64,000 nt of DNA, from positions 1,865,001 to 1,929,000 of the forward strand of contig NZ_JACXXJ020000005.1 of the NCBI RefSeq assembly GCF_014926405.1, in the 5' to 3' direction. Positions within the stretch are counted from its first letter, which is position 1. Each line of letters starts with the position of its first letter. This document shows positions 1 to 8,366 of this stretch, one piece after another. The position numbers were made by a program, and so were the translations under genes. The stretch comes from Agrobacterium vitis. Lineage in GTDB: Bacteria; Pseudomonadota; Alphaproteobacteria; Rhizobiales; Rhizobiaceae. The notes beneath the pieces were generated by a model. It had not been told where the DNA came from. It saw only the letters and a program-made list of their open reading frames with translations, and did not search any database.

Positions 1-963
1 CGTCACGCTATGGTCCGCAAGGCAAGCTTCATTGCCACCCGCTTCACCAATATCAATACCGGCCTGTTCGACCCGGATTTTTTCCAGCAGGTGGAGCCGG
101 ACACGGCCAACCAGTTGGGAAAGCAGATTATCCAGGCGATGACCGGGCATGCCGACCTCGTTCATCTCGGCAATATTCCGCTCTCCTGGCGTGGAATGTC
201 TCATCCTCTGGCCAGCCTACCGGCTGTCGAACATCAGAACCATGCCTTCCAACTGCCTGTTCTAGGTGACTTTGAGCAGACGCTCTCCCAGATCAACGCC
301 AAGCGTCGCCGCAAGAAATACCGCAATCAAGTCCGCAAGCTGGAAGCGAGCGGCGGCTTTGAACATATTATTGCCTCCGGCGAGGAGCAGAAGGCCTGGC
401 TGCTGGATCTGTTCTTCCGGCAAAAAGCGATCCGCTTCGAAACCCTCGGCCTGCCGGACGTGTTCCAGGAGCCGGAGACACAGGCATTTTTCCAATTGCT
501 GCTGCAAAGCGAAGCAGGTGGATTGAACGTGCCACTGGAACTGCATGCACTGCGGTTGTCGGGCAGCCATCATAACGGCAAGATTGCCGCCATCGCCGGT
601 CTTTCACGCAAGGGCGATCACGTTATCTGCCAGTTCGGCTCGATAGATGAAAGCATCGCCCCGGAGACCAGCCCCGGCGAATTGCTGTTCTGGCTGATGA
701 TTGAACAATGCTGCGCCGAGGGAGCTGCCCTGTTCGACTTCGGCCTCGGCGACCAGATCTACAAGCGAAGCTGGTGCCCTATGGAAACCGTGCAACACGA
801 TATTTTGCTGCCAGTGACGCCTCTGGGAAAGCTAGCAGCCACAGCGGAGCGGAGCCTGATCCGCTCCAAGGCGTTCATCAAGGGGCATCCCCAACTCTAC
901 AGCGCGCTGCAAAAACTCCGCGCCCGTAGCAATGCGCAGGCAGATGATCCGGGCAAGGATTAG
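1..963 (+). CDS. GNAT/CelD-like acyltransferase, 5' end outside window
   Basis: The first in-window ATG is at 10, but the frame is open to base 1 (Arg-His-Ala precede it), so the true start probably lies upstream and the 317 visible residues are a C-terminal portion. The central part (roughly residues 90-250) has the look of the Acetyltransf_6 (CelD/BcsL) branch of the GNAT fold: a basic helix (AKRRRKKYRNQVRKLE), then a strand-rich region with IAAIAGLSRKGDHV and GELLFWLMIEQCCAEG, ending with the FDFGLGDQIYKRSWCP motif, where the D-F-G-L-G-D-x-x-Y-K pattern is typical of the family. Known members modify cell-surface polysaccharides (CelD in cellulose, HfsK in Caulobacter holdfast). The location beside an export locus supports polysaccharide acylation; substrate is unknown. 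The next gene is on the other strand. Confidence 0.75.
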   Translation, partial: RHAMVRKASFIATRFTNINTGLFDPDFFQQVEPDTANQLGKQIIQAMTGHADLVHLGNIPLSWRGMSHPLASLPAVEHQNHAFQLPVLGDFEQTLSQINAKRRRKKYRNQVRKLEASGGFEHIIASGEEQKAWLLDLFFRQKAIRFETLGLPDVFQEPETQAFFQLLLQSEAGGLNVPLELHALRLSGSHHNGKIAAIAGLSRKGDHVICQFGSIDESIAPETSPGELLFWLMIEQCCAEGAALFDFGLGDQIYKRSWCPMETVQHDILLPVTPLGKLAATAERSLIRSKAFIKGHPQLYSALQKLRARSNAQADDPGKD

Positions 964-1029
964 AGGCTTGAGTTTGTTAGGTTAAGATTGAACCATAGTA
1001 CAGAACGCAAAAGTTTTTCGGGTGCGCCG

Positions 1030-1215
1030 CCCCCTCTTACCTCTGCCGCCACCTTCTCCCCGATGGGGAGAAGAAGTGCGAGCCGCCTTCCCGGTCATTC
1101 ACCGACACCGTCAAAAAGGTATAATCTTTTTTCAACATCAAACTGAGATTCAGTGCTGTCGCTTTTGCTTCTTCTCCCCAGCGGGGAGAAGGTCCCGGCA
1201 GGGGGATGAGGGGGT
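1030..1215. repeat. Pair of rhizobial palindromic repeats in inverted orientation
   Basis: Two copies of a roughly 46-base motif face each other: 1030-1075 and 1168-1215. Each contains CTTCTCCCC-N-GGGGAGAAG, itself a palindrome, plus a flank reading CCCCCTC..CTGCCG. The right copy read on the minus strand matches the left copy almost throughout. The spacer of about 90 bases is unrelated and AT-richer. Repeats of this composition are scattered through Rhizobiaceae genomes. The 964-1334 interval holds nothing else I can support; short frames across the repeat are by-products of its symmetry. It lies between the convergent acyltransferase and co-polymerase genes, so it may also end transcription from both sides. 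Confidence 0.8.
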
Positions 1216-1334
1216 GCACAGCCGAGAGGATGTTTGCGTCGTGTACCTCGACAATTGAACCACACACACTTTAGATCTTCTTATTGTCGTTTACCGTTCC
1301 AAGAAAACCGGTTTCCACGTTCCCCTGACAAATT

Positions 1335-3578
1335 TCAAGCCACCCGCCGGTCCCCATCATCCGGTGGCACCGGGCTGTCGTCGCTCATCAGCACCAGGTC
1401 ACTATAGCCCACAGCTTCGAAGGCGGCCATGATCTGTGCCAATTGCTTGCGGTCCGGATTGGGTGCGGAGAGAATGACTTCATGGTCCTGGGCCTTGCAC
1501 AGGCCAACGACATTATCGGCGCTGGCCGGACCGCATTCGATCAGGACCAGATCATAGACATCAGCGAGCGCTTCAACCACCATGGCAAGGCGCTCGATGC
1601 CGCGCAGCGCCTGACGGATATCGCTATTGCCCTTCGGCACGATATGGGCGTTTGACAATCTGTCGGAATGGATGGTTTCGCCAAAGGTAACGTCGCCGCA
1701 GAGCAGATCGGTCACGCCGGGCAGATCGTTTCGCTCGGCCATCAGCGCTGTCGGATAGCCGGAGCCGGTCATGTCGATCAAGATCACCGTGCGTTCGGCT
1801 TTGGCCACGGCGCGTGCCAAAAGCACGGTTGCCGCCGAACCATCATCGCCGGAAGGCGAGATCACCACCGCTTTGGAAATACCATGTCGCGTCAGATAAC
1901 GCGCCACCGACGCGATTGAAAACTCATGATCGGCATCGGTAAAGTCCGCGCGATGCTGATCGCTTTCACTTTCAGGATCTGCCGGTGCGATGGGCGGGGT
2001 TTCCTTTTCGATCCGTTCGGCGGCTGCCGTCGCTGCGATAGCGGCAGCCGCCGTATCCAGTCTTGGCTTCTGCCTTGTGGGCGTGGCTAGCGGTTCGTCA
2101 AAAGCAGGTTCACCGGTCCGACGACGAGGATATTCCTCCGCAAACCGTCCGCTGCGGTCTGGATCAACAGGGCCAACAGGCTTGAGCGCCCGGCCACTGA
2201 ACAACTCCGCCAACATGATGACGATCACGCTCAACACCAGAGCCGCCATGGCGGCCACCACTGTTATTGGAAGAACCTTGGGGAAATTCGGCTCACTCGG
2301 CTCAGACGCACGGGAAATCACCCGGGCATCGGCAGGGCTGGCATTGCTGTCTAGCCGGCTGGTGGCTTCGCGGTAGCGCGCAAGATAGGTTTCCAGCAAT
2401 TGCCGCTGGGCGCTGGCTTCGCGCTCGAGCGCGGCAAGCCCGACCTGGCTATCCCCAGCCTTGGCGCTTTGTGCCTTGAGTGTGGTCAGCTGCCGGTCAA
2501 GCTCCGCTTCGCGCATCCGCGCTACATTAGCCTCGGTTTCCAGGCTGGAAACCACTTTTCTGGTCTCCTCGGCCAATTGCTGGCGCAGGTTGGCCAATTG
2601 CGCCCGCAGCGCCTTGATGCGCGGGTGACCATCCAGAAGACTGGTGGAGAGGTCGGAGATTTGTGCCTGTACGGCGGCTTCCGCCTGTTTCAATTGTTGC
2701 ACGGCGGGAGAAGCCATGACGATATCGAGATTGTCGGTCGATCGCCCGGCCTTCAGCGATGCCTTGGCGTTTTCGGCTCGCGCCTGCGCACTGGCCCGGT
2801 CGGTGCGCACCCGCGCCAATTCCGTCGATATATCATTGAGCTGCTTGGAGGCGAATGTACCGCCCTCGCCGGTCGACAGCAGATCGGCATTGCGGCGGTA
2901 ATCCGCGACTTTCTTTTCGGCGTCGGAAACCTTCTGACGCAGGTTGGCGATTTCCGGCTCCAGCCAGCGGGCCGCATCCTCATTGCTATCAAGCTTGGCA
3001 CCGCTCTGAATTGCCAGATAGACCTTGACCATTTCATTGGGAATGGCGGCGGCAAGCCTTGCATCCTTGGAGGAAAACTCGATGCCGATAACCCGCGACT
3101 TCTCCACCTGATAGACTTGGAGCTTTTCCAGGAAGGTGCGGATCACCCGGTCTTCGGGCGCCAGATCGAGCGGGTTCTTTTTCAGATGCAGCATCACCAT
3201 CAAATCCGACAGGGCGGACGGATGCAGATCGGGATCGAATTCGGTCAATTCGTAGAGCTTGAGATCCTTCACCACCTGCCGGATCAGATCCACCGAGCGA
3301 AACAATTGCACCTGACTGGCAATATTCAGCTCGTCCAGCACCGGTTCCGAGGCCGCCGATTTGGCGTTTTCCGCATCGTAATTGGGCGCGCGCGGCTCGA
3401 TCAACACCGTGGTTTCCGCGCGGTAGGTTGGACGGATCATGCTGGCCCCGGCGAAGGCGACGCCTGCGGCCAGACAGGTGACAAGCAATACCCTGCCCTT
3501 TCGCTGCCAGACGGCGCGAAACAGCTGCAAGAGATCGATATCCACGTCCTGATGGGCGGCGACCGGCTGACCCGACAT
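1335..3578 (-). CDS. Wzz/GumC-type polysaccharide co-polymerase with degenerate BY-kinase domain
   Basis: A 747-residue inner-membrane protein that should control chain length and export of a surface polysaccharide. Visible parts in order: N-terminal Wzz domain with a first membrane helix near residues 31-50 (VLLVTCLAAGVAFAG), a long periplasmic coiled coil (about 200-400, rich in Ala/Glu/Gln/Arg), a second helix near 432-455, a low-complexity Ala-rich linker, and a C-terminal P-loop-like domain (about 560-730). In that domain the Walker A position reads SPSGDDGSAAT (near residue 571) with no GKT/GKS lysine; Walker A'-like VILIDMTGSG and Walker B-like YDLVLIEC remain. No C-terminal tyrosine cluster is present. 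The kinase part is therefore predicted inactive. ATG at 3578 follows GGAGGG. Divergent from the export lipoprotein gene across 177 bp. Confidence 0.88.
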   Translation of the reverse strand: MSGQPVAAHQDVDIDLLQLFRAVWQRKGRVLLVTCLAAGVAFAGASMIRPTYRAETTVLIEPRAPNYDAENAKSAASEPVLDELNIASQVQLFRSVDLIRQVVKDLKLYELTEFDPDLHPSALSDLMVMLHLKKNPLDLAPEDRVIRTFLEKLQVYQVEKSRVIGIEFSSKDARLAAAIPNEMVKVYLAIQSGAKLDSNEDAARWLEPEIANLRQKVSDAEKKVADYRRNADLLSTGEGGTFASKQLNDISTELARVRTDRASAQARAENAKASLKAGRSTDNLDIVMASPAVQQLKQAEAAVQAQISDLSTSLLDGHPRIKALRAQLANLRQQLAEETRKVVSSLETEANVARMREAELDRQLTTLKAQSAKAGDSQVGLAALEREASAQRQLLETYLARYREATSRLDSNASPADARVISRASEPSEPNFPKVLPITVVAAMAALVLSVIVIMLAELFSGRALKPVGPVDPDRSGRFAEEYPRRRTGEPAFDEPLATPTRQKPRLDTAAAAIAATAAAERIEKETPPIAPADPESESDQHRADFTDADHEFSIASVARYLTRHGISKAVVISPSGDDGSAATVLLARAVAKAERTVILIDMTGSGYPTALMAERNDLPGVTDLLCGDVTFGETIHSDRLSNAHIVPKGNSDIRQALRGIERLAMVVEALADVYDLVLIECGPASADNVVGLCKAQDHEVILSAPNPDRKQLAQIMAAFEAVGYSDLVLMSDDSPVPPDDGDRRVA

Positions 3579-3645
3579 TCCATCCCTCCTTCAAATCTGT
3601 CCGGAGCGTAAACGAACATAGTAACTCAAGCGTTAACTGCGTGTG

Positions 3646-3662
3646 GCAATCACGACGATTGC
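3646..3662. promoter_or_regulatory. Short inverted repeat in divergent polysaccharide promoter region
   Basis: GCAATC (3646-3651) and GATTGC (3657-3662) form a perfect six-base dyad around ACGAC. It lies centrally in the 177-base gap between the divergently transcribed co-polymerase and export lipoprotein genes, so it could be an operator serving both. The regulator is unknown, and a six-base dyad alone is weak evidence. Confidence 0.3.
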
Positions 3663-3755
3663 AAGATAAGCTTGCCGGACTTGCGCTCTGATCTTTACAC
3701 TCCCTTAACCATACTGGCCGATAAGAACATGATTATCTTCTATGGGAGCGTGCGC

Positions 3756-4325
3756 ATGGTCACCGCCAAACAGATCTTGCTGGCTGTTGCCGTCACCCTG
3801 CTGGCGGCGCTTTCCAGTTGCGCCACCTATAAACCGGCTTCGAAAGTCTTCCAGGAAGCGACGATCCAGCCCTACCGGCTGGACAGCGGCGACCGGCTGC
3901 GCATTACCGTGTTCGACCAGGCCAATCTGAGCAATACCTATACCGTCGACCAGGCCGGCTATATCGCCTTTCCGCTGATCGGTCAGGTCGCGGCGCGCGG
4001 CACCACCATGCCGCAGCTGGAAGGCACCATTGCCCAGCGGCTGCGCAAGGGCTATCTGCGCGATCCCGACGTCAGCATCGAGATCGACCGCTACCGCTCG
4101 ATCTTCGTCATGGGCGAAGTCGGCCAACCGGGGCAATATTCGTATGTACCGGGCATGACGGTGCAGAATGCCATCGCGGTTGCTGGCGGGTTCACCAGCC
4201 GCGCCAACGAGCGCGATGTGGATGTCACCCGCAAGGTGAACGGCACCATCGCCACCGGCCGGGTGCCGATCACCGACCCGATCATTGCCGGTGACACGGT
4301 CTATGTGCGCGAACGGCTGTTCTGA
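3756..4325 (+). CDS. Polysaccharide export outer-membrane lipoprotein (Wza/ExoF-like)
   Basis: About 189 residues. The start at 3756 is chosen because GGGAG lies eight bases upstream and it gives a clean lipoprotein signal: basic start, hydrophobic core, then LAALSSC, with Cys near residue 20 as lipidation site. Earlier in-frame ATGs would spoil the signal peptide. The mature part carries the poly_export domain (YRLDSGDRLRITVFDQANLS, then VDQAGYIAFPLIGQV) followed by a SLBB-like region (VMGEVGQPGQYSYVPGMTV..AIAVAGGFT). These proteins form the outer-membrane or periplasmic part of Wza-type exporters; the short length matches minimal versions such as UppC/ExoF-like proteins. The stop overlaps the next ATG by one base (TGATG), suggesting translational coupling with the glycosyltransferase. 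Confidence 0.9.
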   Translation: MVTAKQILLAVAVTLLAALSSCATYKPASKVFQEATIQPYRLDSGDRLRITVFDQANLSNTYTVDQAGYIAFPLIGQVAARGTTMPQLEGTIAQRLRKGYLRDPDVSIEIDRYRSIFVMGEVGQPGQYSYVPGMTVQNAIAVAGGFTSRANERDVDVTRKVNGTIATGRVPITDPIIAGDTVYVRERLF

Positions 4326-5461
4326 TGCCGGATGAAGACGGGCTGCGGATCATTCATTGCTTCCGCTCGCCAATTGGCGGCATTTTCCGGCATGTGCGCG
4401 ACCTGGTCGAGCATCATGACGCGCTTGGCCATTCTGTCGGCATCATCTGCGACAGCAGCACGGGTGGCGCCCATGAGGACGCCCTGTTTGCGGAATTGCA
4501 GCCCCGCCTGAAACTCGGCCTTATTCGCCAGCCGATCCGGCGTGCCATTGGATTTGACGACATCAGCGCGGTGCGCTCCTGCTACCGGCATATAAAGAGC
4601 CTGAAACCCGATGTGCTGCATGGTCACGGTGCCAAGGGCGGCGCGCTCGCCCGCATCATTGGCACGGCCCTTCGCATGCAGGGATCAAAGGTTGTCCGCC
4701 TCTATTCGCCGCATGGCGGCAGCCTGCATTATCGCCGCAACAGGCCAGTTGGCAGACTGATCTTTGCGCTGGAAAAGCTACTGGAACGCCAGACCGAAGC
4801 CATCGCCTTTGTCTGCGGCTTCGAGCAATGGTCCTACGGGCAAAAGGTGGGAAAGCCGAGTTGCGACTCCCGATTGATTTTGAACGGGATCAGTGAAAGC
4901 GAATTTCGACCTGTGCCAATCCGCGACAAAGCCGTGGATTTCGTCTTCATCGGCATGTTGCGGGACCTGAAAGGCCCTGATGTCTTCATCAACGCCGTGC
5001 TGGAGGCTGAACGGCTGCTGGGTCGCCCGCTGACCGCCGCGGTCATCGGCGACGGCCCGGACCGTGACAGATACGAGCAGCAGATCCACCAGCGCGGCCT
5101 TGGGCTTCGCATGCAATTGCTGCCTGCCATGCGGGTCTCGGAGGCCTTTACCTTCAGCAATATTGTTGTCGTCCCCTCCAGGGCCGAATCCATGCCCTAT
5201 ATCGTGCTGGAGGCGATTGCCGCCGGAAAATCGGTGATTGCCAGCGCCGTCGGCGGCATTCCGGAGGCGCTCGGCAAAACCAGCGCCGCACTTGTTGCGC
5301 CCGACAATGTCCAGGAACTGGCCGCGACCATGGTTCAGGCCCTGACCCAGCCGGACTGGAAACAGGTTGTCATGCCGGACCCAACGCTCTTCCATGCGCG
5401 ATTTTCAGCCTCTGCCATGGCCGCGCAAATGCTGGCGCTCTACCGCGATCATTCGGTTTGA
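4325..5461 (+). CDS. Glycosyltransferase, GT-B fold, family-4 type
   Basis: 378 residues with the two-domain GT4 layout. N-terminal acceptor domain starts with IIHCFRSPIGGIFRHVRDLV (a glycine-rich loop near residues 10-25) and contains DVLHGHGAKGGALARI. The C-terminal nucleotide-sugar domain shows VDFVFIGMLRDLKGPD, then AVIGDGPDRDRYE and the family signature VVVPSRAESMPYIVLEAIAAGKSVIAS, in which the E-x7-E pair contacts the donor. It should act on the cytoplasmic face of the inner membrane, adding a sugar to the lipid-linked repeat unit started by the phosphotransferase two genes on. It is coupled to the lipoprotein gene. The second glycosyltransferase at 8367 has the same architecture and related motifs. 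Donor and acceptor sugars cannot be read from the sequence. Confidence 0.88.
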   Translation: MPDEDGLRIIHCFRSPIGGIFRHVRDLVEHHDALGHSVGIICDSSTGGAHEDALFAELQPRLKLGLIRQPIRRAIGFDDISAVRSCYRHIKSLKPDVLHGHGAKGGALARIIGTALRMQGSKVVRLYSPHGGSLHYRRNRPVGRLIFALEKLLERQTEAIAFVCGFEQWSYGQKVGKPSCDSRLILNGISESEFRPVPIRDKAVDFVFIGMLRDLKGPDVFINAVLEAERLLGRPLTAAVIGDGPDRDRYEQQIHQRGLGLRMQLLPAMRVSEAFTFSNIVVVPSRAESMPYIVLEAIAAGKSVIASAVGGIPEALGKTSAALVAPDNVQELAATMVQALTQPDWKQVVMPDPTLFHARFSASAMAAQMLALYRDHSV

Positions 5462-5561
5462 CAGCCGCTACGACCTGCATCATCGTGGGACGGGTCCTGC
5501 CAAAGCTAAAGGTTTTTTAGCACATTTGCGGTAATCCAACGTTGCAAAATGAATTGCCGCG

Positions 5562-7112
5562 ATGAGGACGCTAGAGACTTTGGATGTAGCAAAGCTCCGT
5601 CAAAAACTGAAGGAAGAGGCTGAACAGACCCGCGCAAGCGGCTCTTCATCGTCTCCAACGGTCGAATTGTCACCACTCGCCAGCCGGGTGGCGGAGCAAT
5701 TACGCCGTGCCAATCGCTCGCCAAGCATCATGCTCGGGCAGTTCGGTCTGCTGGAATTTTCCTGGCTGATCGCCACCAGCCTGATTTCCGGCTGGCTGAC
5801 GATGGACGGACCGATTGACACTCTCCTGCACATAGGTGCCTTTGGCGCACTTGGTGCAGTGGTTTTTATCCTGTTCACACAATTTGCCGACGGCTACCAG
5901 ATATACACACTCCGCCGTCCGTTCCGCTCGGTGAAGCGGGCCTTGACCAGCTGGTGTTTGGTTGTCGCCTTGATGGTCGGCATCCACTTCGCCTGGAATG
6001 CCCAGCTGTTTAGCGCCAGCTGGCTGGCGACCTGGGCGGCAACCTCTGCCCTGTTTCTCCTGCTGGAACGCTATGGCATGGCATTGGCCATTCGCAGCTG
6101 GACCCGCAACGGCATCATCGAGCGACGCGCCGTGGTGGTCGGCGGAGGGGAGCCTGCCAAACAGTTGATCCGCACGCTGGAAAGCCAGCAGGATAACGAT
6201 ATCCGTATCTGCGGTATTTTTGATGATCGTCAAGGCGACCGATCCCCTAACATCGTCGCGGGCTATCCCAAGCTCGGCACCGTTGCCGAACTGGTGGCTT
6301 TTGCGCGCGAAACACGGATCGACATGCTGATCATCGCCCTGCCGATCAGCGCAGAAGCACGTATTCTGGAATTGCTGAAACTACTTTGGGTCCTGCCGGT
6401 GGATATTCGGCTGGCGGCCCATTCCAACAGCCTGAGATTCAGGCCCCGCGCCTATTCCCATGTCGGCGACCTGCCGATGCTGGATCTGGTCGACAAGCCG
6501 ATCCGTGACTGGGACCAGGTTGCCAAACGTGCCTTTGACATCATTTTCAGTCTGGCGGCCTTGGCCGTCTTCTGGCCGGTCATGGTTCTGGCTGCCATCG
6601 CCATCAAATCCACGTCGAAAGGGCCGGTGCTGTTTGTGCAGAAGCGCCATGGCTTCAACAATGAGGTCATCAAAGTCCTGAAATTCCGCTCAATGTATAC
6701 GGAAATGAGCGACCCGACCGCCAAACTGGCCGTCACCAAGAACGACCCGCGCGTCACGCCCGTCGGCCGCTGGCTGCGCAAATCCTCGATGGATGAATTG
6801 CCGCAATTGTTCAATGTATTGCGCGGCGATCTTTCTCTGGTCGGGCCGCGCCCGCATGCGGTCATGGCTCAAACCCGCAACCGCCATTACAGCGAAATCG
6901 TCGAGAGCTATTTCGCCCGCCATCGGGTCAAGCCCGGCGTCACCGGTTGGGCGCAGATCAAGGGCTGGCGTGGCGAGATCGATACCGACGACAAGATCAA
7001 GGGCAGAACCGCCCATGACCTCTACTATATCGAGAACTGGTCGCTGCTGTTTGACCTGAAAATCCTGTTGATGACGCCGATAAGCCTGTTCAACACGGAA
7101 AATGCTTATTGA
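5562..7112 (+). CDS. Undecaprenyl-phosphate sugar phosphotransferase (WcaJ/UppE-like)
   Basis: 516 residues, the size of the long polyisoprenyl-phosphate hexose-1-phosphate transferases that begin repeat-unit synthesis. Four hydrophobic segments span about residues 60-170; a Rossmann-like CoA_binding_3 region follows (RRAVVVGGGEPAKQLIRTL, near 185); then the catalytic Bac_transf domain from about 320: KRAFDIIFSLAALAVFWPVM (re-entrant helix), KGPVLFVQKRHG, KVLKFRSM, RKSSMDELPQLFNVLRGDLS and VGPRPHA, with the Asp-Glu pair of SSMDELPQ as the family's catalytic residues, and PGVTGWAQIKGWRGE near the end. Homologues load glucose-1-P or similar onto undecaprenyl phosphate. No strong ribosome site precedes ATG 5562. 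Its stop overlaps the next start by four bases. Confidence 0.92.
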   Translation: MRTLETLDVAKLRQKLKEEAEQTRASGSSSSPTVELSPLASRVAEQLRRANRSPSIMLGQFGLLEFSWLIATSLISGWLTMDGPIDTLLHIGAFGALGAVVFILFTQFADGYQIYTLRRPFRSVKRALTSWCLVVALMVGIHFAWNAQLFSASWLATWAATSALFLLLERYGMALAIRSWTRNGIIERRAVVVGGGEPAKQLIRTLESQQDNDIRICGIFDDRQGDRSPNIVAGYPKLGTVAELVAFARETRIDMLIIALPISAEARILELLKLLWVLPVDIRLAAHSNSLRFRPRAYSHVGDLPMLDLVDKPIRDWDQVAKRAFDIIFSLAALAVFWPVMVLAAIAIKSTSKGPVLFVQKRHGFNNEVIKVLKFRSMYTEMSDPTAKLAVTKNDPRVTPVGRWLRKSSMDELPQLFNVLRGDLSLVGPRPHAVMAQTRNRHYSEIVESYFARHRVKPGVTGWAQIKGWRGEIDTDDKIKGRTAHDLYYIENWSLLFDLKILLMTPISLFNTENAY

Positions 7113-8335
7113 GCGCGGTCAGCCACCATAGCAGCCCGCCTTTCCGGCCAGGCTTTGCGGCCATAACGCTGACGGGATCGGCGCTGGTCGGTTTTGGCGT
7201 CTTTCTGCTCGGCTTCGTGTTCATGGAGCCAGCCCCTTACGAATTGTTCATGGCAGCGCAGATTCCCCTGTGGTTCCTGCTGGGTCTGAAGATTTCCCGC
7301 AGCGTCGCACCGCTTCTGGCGCTGATGTTCACCTTCAATGTCGGCGGCATGATCTCGCTGACGACAATGACGGACCTCGATCAAGGCCCCCTCTATGTCG
7401 CCGTCTCGACCTTCCTGGCCGTGACCTCAGTGTTTTATGCGGCCATCGTCGAGGAGCGGCATGAACGGCTGCGGTTGATTTTCAATGCCTGGGTTCTTGC
7501 CGCAGTCGCCACGTCCCTTCTGGGTATTCTGGGCTATTTTCACGCCTTTCCGGGCGCTGAAATGTTTACGCGTTATGACCGGGCCATGGGGGCTTTTCAG
7601 GACCCCAATGTGTTTGGGCCGTTTCTGATCGCTCCATCGCTCTATCTCATCCATGGGCTTTTGACTGGCCGGCTGTTGGACGCACCGTGGAAGATCCTTT
7701 GCCTGCTGATCCTCGCACTTGGGGTGTTCCTGTCGTTTTCACGGGCGGCCTGGGCGCTTTTCCTGTTTAGCGCCATTGCCATGGTGCTGATCCTGCTGAT
7801 CAAGGAGCGCAGCAGTGCCTTCCGCCTGAAGATTGTGCTGCTGGCGCTGACGGCTGCCATCGCTCTCGTTGTGGCGCTGACCGTCGCTCTGCAATTCCAG
7901 CAGGTGCGCGACCTGTTTTCCAGCCGCACCCAGCTTGTGCAGGACTATGATGGCGGCCATCTCGGTCGCTTCGAGCGTCACAAAATCGGCTTTCTGATGT
8001 CGATGGAAAAGCCCCTCGGGATCGGGCCGATGGTGTTCAGCAAGATCTTTCCAGAGGATGAGCACAATATCTGGCTGAAAACCCTGACATCCTATGGGTG
8101 GCTCGGCTTTGTCTGTTTTATCACCATGCTGATCTGGAGCATTTGCTTCGGCTTCAAATGTCTGCTCTATGACCGCCCTTGGCAACCCTATCTGATGATT
8201 GCCTGGATCGTGCTGATCGGCCACGCCCTGATCGGCAATGTCATCGATATCGATCACTGGCGACATGTGTATCTGCTGTTCGGAATCCTTTGGGGATGCA
8301 GAGCACTGGAAATCAATTGGCAAAGACACAGATGA
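7109..8335 (+). CDS. O-antigen ligase/Wzy-like polysaccharide polymerase
   Basis: 408 residues, almost wholly hydrophobic, with roughly ten to twelve membrane helices and one larger periplasmic loop, the plan of the Wzy_C (O-antigen ligase/polymerase) family. The conserved region is visible in the middle: GAFQDPNVFGPFLIAPSLYL, then FSRAAWALFL, a loop with GRFERHKIGF and PLGIGPMVFSKIFPEDEHNIWLKTL, where the H-N pair is typical of the family's catalytic loop. It starts with TTG at 7109, overlapping the stop of the phosphotransferase as TTGA, so the two are translationally coupled. In this setting it most likely polymerises the flipped repeat units rather than ligating O-antigen. No flippase gene is visible in the window. 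Confidence 0.82.
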   Translation: MSAVSHHSSPPFRPGFAAITLTGSALVGFGVFLLGFVFMEPAPYELFMAAQIPLWFLLGLKISRSVAPLLALMFTFNVGGMISLTTMTDLDQGPLYVAVSTFLAVTSVFYAAIVEERHERLRLIFNAWVLAAVATSLLGILGYFHAFPGAEMFTRYDRAMGAFQDPNVFGPFLIAPSLYLIHGLLTGRLLDAPWKILCLLILALGVFLSFSRAAWALFLFSAIAMVLILLIKERSSAFRLKIVLLALTAAIALVVALTVALQFQQVRDLFSSRTQLVQDYDGGHLGRFERHKIGFLMSMEKPLGIGPMVFSKIFPEDEHNIWLKTLTSYGWLGFVCFITMLIWSICFGFKCLLYDRPWQPYLMIAWIVLIGHALIGNVIDIDHWRHVYLLFGILWGCRALEINWQRHR

Positions 8336-8366
8336 ACATCGGGGGGAGCGTTTGGTGGAGGAAAAC

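Noticed and set aside
2400..3611. 403-codon plus-strand frame opposite the co-polymerase gene
   Set aside because: Antisense artefact; the opposite strand encodes a full Wzz protein with a good start.
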